Source: Pontibacillus yanchengensis (GTDB taxonomy: Bacteria; Bacillota; Bacilli; Bacillales; BH030062). From it: a stretch of 64,000 nucleotides of DNA. The stretch spans positions 62,001 to 126,000 of the forward strand of contig NZ_WMEU01000001.1 of assembly GCF_009856295.1 (NCBI RefSeq), read 5' to 3'. The notes under the pieces were generated by a model. It had not been told where the DNA came from, searched no databases, and saw only the letters and a list, made by a program, of their open reading frames with translations. A program made the translations under genes and the position numbers. Below, in pieces: positions 60,475 through 64,000 of the stretch (position 1 is its first letter; each line of letters starts with the position of its first letter).

Positions 60475-61437
60475 ATGGCGAATCCTTCGAAAATCGAACA
60501 TAACAAGCCAACCCAACCAACAGAACCTAAACAAAAGAAAAGGTTAACTCATGAGGGGAAATGGGGATTGATTATGATTTCCCCTTATCTTATTCACTTT
60601 GTAGTATTTATAGCGTTTACATTACTTGCTTCTTTTTACTTTAGTCTCTCTAAATACGATATGTTAAATGCTCCAGAATTTATAGGCATCGGGAATTACA
60701 CTAAGCTTGTCAATGATCAAGTGTTTTGGCAAGCATTAGGAAATACCGTTTATTTTACGGTTTTATTTGTACCAGCCCAAACAATCCTTGCTCTAATATT
60801 AGCTGTTGCACTGAATCAACAGCTAAGAGGATTGAAGTTATTTAGGATGGCTCACTTTATTCCTGTCATTTCTTCCTGGACGGTCGTTCTATATGTCGCG
60901 GATGCAATATTTAATCCTAGATTTGGTTTAGCGAATACGGTTCTTTCTAAGATAGGTATGTCTCAACAGCAATGGCTGAATGATGAAATGCTGGTGATTC
61001 CTGTATTAGTGGTTGTGGCAGTTTGGAAAGGAATTGGTTATATGATGGTAATTTTCTTAGCTGGACTTCAGAATGTTCCTGAAGATCTCTATGAAGCAGC
61101 CGAAATAGAAGGGGCAGGTGTTCTCAAGAAGTTTAGGCACGTAACCATTCCGTTAATCTCTGGTACCACGTTTCTAGTATTAGTACTAAGTACGATTACG
61201 ACCTTTCAAGCATTTGAACAAATATATGTGATGACGGGGAATGGGGGAGATATAACAGCTGCTGGAGGACCGAACAATTCCAGCATGGTACTCATGTTGT
61301 ATTTATTTCAACAAGGATTTGCTTTCTTGAAAATGGGTTATGCTTCTGCCATTGCTTGGGTGCTGTTCATCATCCTATTTATTATCACATTGATTCAAGT
61401 GAAGCTTCAAAACAAGTGGGTTCACTATGAAAAATAG
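60475..61437 (+). CDS. Sugar ABC transporter permease, MalF-like
   Basis: A 320-residue permease with six membrane helices after a hydrophilic N-terminus. The EAA loop reads EDLYEAAEIEGAGVLKKFRH (contacts the ATPase) and the N-terminal helix starts GLIMISPYLIHFVVFIAF. The ATG at 60475 is preferred; a GTG at 60466 is also in frame, and the ribosome binding site is weak for either. It is the second gene of the operon, 36 bases after the binding protein. No ATPase gene is present, as in many CUT1 loci that share an MsmX-type ATPase. Confidence 0.93.
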   Translation: MANPSKIEHNKPTQPTEPKQKKRLTHEGKWGLIMISPYLIHFVVFIAFTLLASFYFSLSKYDMLNAPEFIGIGNYTKLVNDQVFWQALGNTVYFTVLFVPAQTILALILAVALNQQLRGLKLFRMAHFIPVISSWTVVLYVADAIFNPRFGLANTVLSKIGMSQQQWLNDEMLVIPVLVVVAVWKGIGYMMVIFLAGLQNVPEDLYEAAEIEGAGVLKKFRHVTIPLISGTTFLVLVLSTITTFQAFEQIYVMTGNGGDITAAGGPNNSSMVLMLYLFQQGFAFLKMGYASAIAWVLFIILFIITLIQVKLQNKWVHYEK

Positions 61438-61461
61438 TGTAATCAGTAGAGGTGTTTCTAT

Positions 61462-62289
61462 ATGAAAAATCCAAATAATAAGCGAAGGATTGTAAGTTAT
61501 CTCATCATCCTTATAAGCTCCTGTATCATGCTTACTCCTTTTATCACTGCTGCAATGAATTCATTAAAATCCTATAAGCAGTACACGGCTATACCAGTAG
61601 AATGGATTCCAAACCCATTTCAGTGGCAAAACTATGTAGAAGTATGGAAAATGACCGATCTTGGAACATATGGAGTGAACAGCTTAATTGTAACAGTTCT
61701 TTCTGTTGCTGGAGCATTACTTTCCTGTTCTATGGTAGCCTATGCTTTTGCCAGACTAGAATTCCCCTTTAAGAATTCGCTATTTATTATGGTGCTAGGT
61801 ACGCTAATGATTCCACCAGTTGTCATGATTATTCCGCAATTCATTATCTTTAAACACATGGGTTTCCTAGACACGCTTGTGCCACTATGGATTTTGGAGT
61901 GGCTTGCCCAGCCATTTGGAATTTTTTTAATGCGACAGGCTTTTCTATCTATTCCTAAAGAATATGAAGAAGCCGCCAAGTTAGATGGGTGCACTCCATT
62001 TCAAACATATTGGCGTATATTCCTTCCTATGTGTAAACCCCAATTAGCAACACTAACCATCTTTACATTTATGACAAAGTGGAATGAAATCATGGCACCT
62101 GTTATTTATCTATCATCAGAAGAGAAATTCACTCTACCTATTGGTGTGTTGTCCTTGCAAGGAGCGTGGTTTGGAAAAGAACAGTATTTGATTGCTGCAG
62201 CGTTAATGACACTAATACCAATCTTGATTGTGTTTCTGTTTACTGAAAAATTCTTTGTCAAAGGAGCAAGTTCTTCTGGGTTAAAATAA
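61462..62289 (+). CDS. Sugar ABC transporter permease, MalG-like
   Basis: A 275-residue permease with six membrane helices. The EAA loop is IPKEYEEAAKLDGCTPFQTY, and the C-terminus ends TEKFFVKGASSSGLK, typical of MalG-like proteins. The ATG follows TAGAGGTGTTTCTAT, 24 bases after the first permease. Together with the two upstream genes it forms the membrane part of a CUT1 importer that imports oligosaccharides. Confidence 0.94.
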   Translation: MKNPNNKRRIVSYLIILISSCIMLTPFITAAMNSLKSYKQYTAIPVEWIPNPFQWQNYVEVWKMTDLGTYGVNSLIVTVLSVAGALLSCSMVAYAFARLEFPFKNSLFIMVLGTLMIPPVVMIIPQFIIFKHMGFLDTLVPLWILEWLAQPFGIFLMRQAFLSIPKEYEEAAKLDGCTPFQTYWRIFLPMCKPQLATLTIFTFMTKWNEIMAPVIYLSSEEKFTLPIGVLSLQGAWFGKEQYLIAAALMTLIPILIVFLFTEKFFVKGASSSGLK

Positions 62290-62336
62290 ATAACCGGAAG
62301 GCTTGCCTCTTTCTGTTGAACGAAGGGAGAATCTTC

Positions 62337-63116
62337 ATGACGAATGTGTTGATTAATACTGTGTTGTTAGAAAAAAATAGATGGCGCGAAGCTAGAAATC
62401 CTTCCTTAGAAGTTAGTGAGTGGTTATCTCGCTTTCATGTGGATGGATTTACTGGTATCGAGTTATGGGAAAACCATGTACTAAAAGCTTCTAATCAAGA
62501 AATCAGGAGATTAGAACAAAGTAAGCTCCCCGTTCAGGTGTATAACTCCTATGTTCGTTTTGATGACGGTTACGAAACAGAGAGATTACAAGCAGCCAAA
62601 ATGATTCAACGGTTACAACCTCAATCTGTGAAATTTAATCTTGGAAATAATACGAAGGAGATAGACACTTATCTAAAAAACCTTGAATACTGGGCAAGTC
62701 AACTACCTAGTGAGTGCCAATTACTGTGTGAATGTCATCCTGGTACAATCATGGAAGATCCAAGAATGGCAAAAGATATATTCACTGAATTAAACAATAG
62801 TAAATATAAAGCAATCATTCATCCTTTTCATAAAAATACTGATCTTCAAGCTTGGTTTGATTATGTAGGAGCTAGAATTAGCCACGCTCATGTCAGTGTA
62901 TTTGATAATGGAACCTTCTTCACTTTAGAAGAACGTTCTCCATTTGTAAGGAATCGTTTTGATCAGTTGAAACGAAATGGATTTAAAGGCTCCTATTCCA
63001 TTGAGTTCACGTCTGGCGTTGCAACAGAACGAGAATCAATTGAACTAGTTTACCAACATGCTGTACAAGATAAAGATTTTCTCATTAAATTACACAATGT
63101 AGGACAAAGGAGTTAA
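62337..63116 (+). CDS. Sugar phosphate isomerase/epimerase-like TIM-barrel protein
   Basis: A 259-residue TIM barrel of the xylose-isomerase-like / AP endonuclease 2 fold. FTGIELWENHVL, QLLCECHPGTIMED, ISHAHVSVFDNG and GSYSIEFTSG are strand ends with the Glu/His metal ligands expected in sugar isomerases or epimerases (E, H, H, E order). The ATG at 62337 follows GAAGGGAGAATCTTC; the open frame to 62316 starts upstream of this site. It is in the importer operon, so it probably converts an imported sugar or sugar acid. The reaction is unknown. Confidence 0.82.
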   Translation: MTNVLINTVLLEKNRWREARNPSLEVSEWLSRFHVDGFTGIELWENHVLKASNQEIRRLEQSKLPVQVYNSYVRFDDGYETERLQAAKMIQRLQPQSVKFNLGNNTKEIDTYLKNLEYWASQLPSECQLLCECHPGTIMEDPRMAKDIFTELNNSKYKAIIHPFHKNTDLQAWFDYVGARISHAHVSVFDNGTFFTLEERSPFVRNRFDQLKRNGFKGSYSIEFTSGVATERESIELVYQHAVQDKDFLIKLHNVGQRS

Positions 63117-63120
63117 AGCA

Positions 63121-64000
63121 GTGATATATACAGTATGTATCATAGGTGCAGGGAACATTGCTCAGGAGCATTTAGAAGCTTTAAAAAACCTAGAAGAAGT
63201 AAGAGCAGTTGCCATAGCTGATAAAGAATATGACAAAGTCAAGCGTGCGAGTTCATTATTTCATGTAAATGGATATACCGATTATAAAGAGATGATTAAG
63301 CAAGAATGTCCTGACATTACTATTATTACGTTACCTCATTTTTTGCATAAAGAATCAGCAGTGTTCTGCGCAGAGCAAAAGAGTCATATATTACTTGAAA
63401 AACCAATGGCCCTTACCGTTTGGGAATGCAAAGAAATCATCAAAGCAACAGAAAAAAATGGTGTTAAGTTAATGGTAGGTCATACTCAGCACTATTTTAT
63501 TGAAAATATAGTATCAAGAAAAATCATTCAATCTAGAGAACTTGGTGAATTAGTTCAAATAAATGAATCGAGACACATGCATTATTTCACTCCTGAAAGG
63601 CCTAAATGGTTCTTGGAGAAAGAAAAAGCGGGTGGGGGAGTCATGATGAATTTAGGTGCCCACTCTGTTGATAAAATCCTATGGATGACAGACTCATTTA
63701 TTAGCACTGTTCGCGCTACATTAACTTATCATTCCAAATATGATGTGGATGCTAGTGCATTAGTATGGGCTGAAACATCGACCAATATTCCAATTACGAT
63801 TTCAATATCAGGGTATAAAGGTGCCAGGCAACATGTCACTGAACTAATTTTCAAAAATGGCATGGTGAAAGTAGAAGTTGGGAAAGGAGTATGGATAGCA
63901 AAAGATGACCATTATGAAACATTTCCTTTACCAGAACAACTACCAGTATTTCAAGGACAAATACTTGACTTAGTCGAAGCGATAAAAGGGAAGCAAGATT
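63121..64000 (+). CDS. Gfo/Idh/MocA oxidoreductase, cut by the window end
   Basis: The gene starts at a GTG (63121), eight bases after AAAGGAG, four bases after the previous stop, and runs off the window still open (about 293 residues seen of a usual 320-380). The N-terminus MIYTVCIIGAGNIAQEHLEA is the NAD(P) motif, ILLEKPMALTVWECKEI is the family's EKP signature, and GGGVMMNLGAHSVDKILWM includes the catalytic-type Asp/His. It oxidises sugars or inositol-like compounds. Its place in the operon suggests processing of the imported sugar together with the epimerase-like protein. Confidence 0.9.
   Translation, partial: MIYTVCIIGAGNIAQEHLEALKNLEEVRAVAIADKEYDKVKRASSLFHVNGYTDYKEMIKQECPDITIITLPHFLHKESAVFCAEQKSHILLEKPMALTVWECKEIIKATEKNGVKLMVGHTQHYFIENIVSRKIIQSRELGELVQINESRHMHYFTPERPKWFLEKEKAGGGVMMNLGAHSVDKILWMTDSFISTVRATLTYHSKYDVDASALVWAETSTNIPITISISGYKGARQHVTELIFKNGMVKVEVGKGVWIAKDDHYETFPLPEQLPVFQGQILDLVEAIKGKQD

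Noticed and set aside
1-64000. tRNA or rRNA genes
   Set aside because: I looked for tRNA-like GGTTCGA/CCA arms and rRNA blocks and found none; the GGTTCGATGTTGC words belong to repeat family 1.

Overview
The window is about 64 kb of a low-GC, spore-forming Bacillaceae chromosome. The closest fit is a moderately halotolerant genus of the Pontibacillus/Halobacillus/Virgibacillus kind; this is inferred from gene content, not proven. Supporting genes are sporulenol synthase, a PAS histidine kinase of the sporulation-kinase type, bacterial nitric oxide synthase, a GltC-GltAB module, DynA, YkpA, YdjO and CvfB, with strong AGGAGG ribosome binding sites throughout. No rRNA, tRNA or CRISPR array was found. 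Several genes here lie near the replication terminus in Bacillus subtilis, and two intergenic sites match the XerD half of dif, so a terminus-proximal location is plausible.

Layout. 1-3.2 kb is sparse and decaying: a membrane-protein gene with two in-frame stops, a short dehydrogenase-like gene, and a quinone-oxidoreductase gene broken by one frameshift. 3.2-6.2 kb is a serine operon, an aminotransferase plus serA, under a T-box riboswitch whose specifier reads AGC (Ser). 6.3-12.3 kb has a tyrosine recombinase divergent from a two-HTH protein and a double-GTPase dynamin. 12.4-18.1 kb holds a ferritin-like protein, a SurA_N lipoprotein, a DUF4397 protein, oligoendopeptidase F and a cold-shock pair (csp, ydjO), with a terminator-like hairpin in the csp leader. 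18.5-21.6 kb is sulfur chemistry: an FAD oxidoreductase divergent from tusA-dsrE-tauE, whose promoter carries CsoR/CstR-like dyads. 21.9-31 kb has an ABC-F protein, a DUF1206 membrane protein, a MHYT-like/PAS/PAS histidine kinase, a YhdT-sodium symporter pair and a LysM-3D wall protein behind a WalR-type box. 31-38 kb has aldehyde dehydrogenase plus DUF779 with a cre site, a DJ-1 protein, nitric oxide synthase, UV endonuclease and a formate/nitrite-type channel. 37.3-44.4 kb is gltC divergent from gltA-gltB. 44.5-50.3 kb has yqxD, cvfB, a group II intron tail, sqhC and a P1 peptidase.

50.9-64 kb is a carbohydrate-use locus. It has a heparinase II/III-type lyase, a large secreted TIM-barrel protein with a C-terminal DNRLRE/CBM96-like domain, a YesM/YesN-type two-component pair, and an ABC sugar importer behind a perfect cre box. 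The importer operon continues into a sugar-phosphate isomerase-like gene and a Gfo/Idh/MocA dehydrogenase cut by the window end. The genes suggest extracellular cleavage of an acidic polysaccharide, uptake of the products and intracellular oxidation or isomerisation. The substrate is unknown.

Two intergenic repeat families are scattered through 15-37 kb and explain most of the long gene-free stretches.
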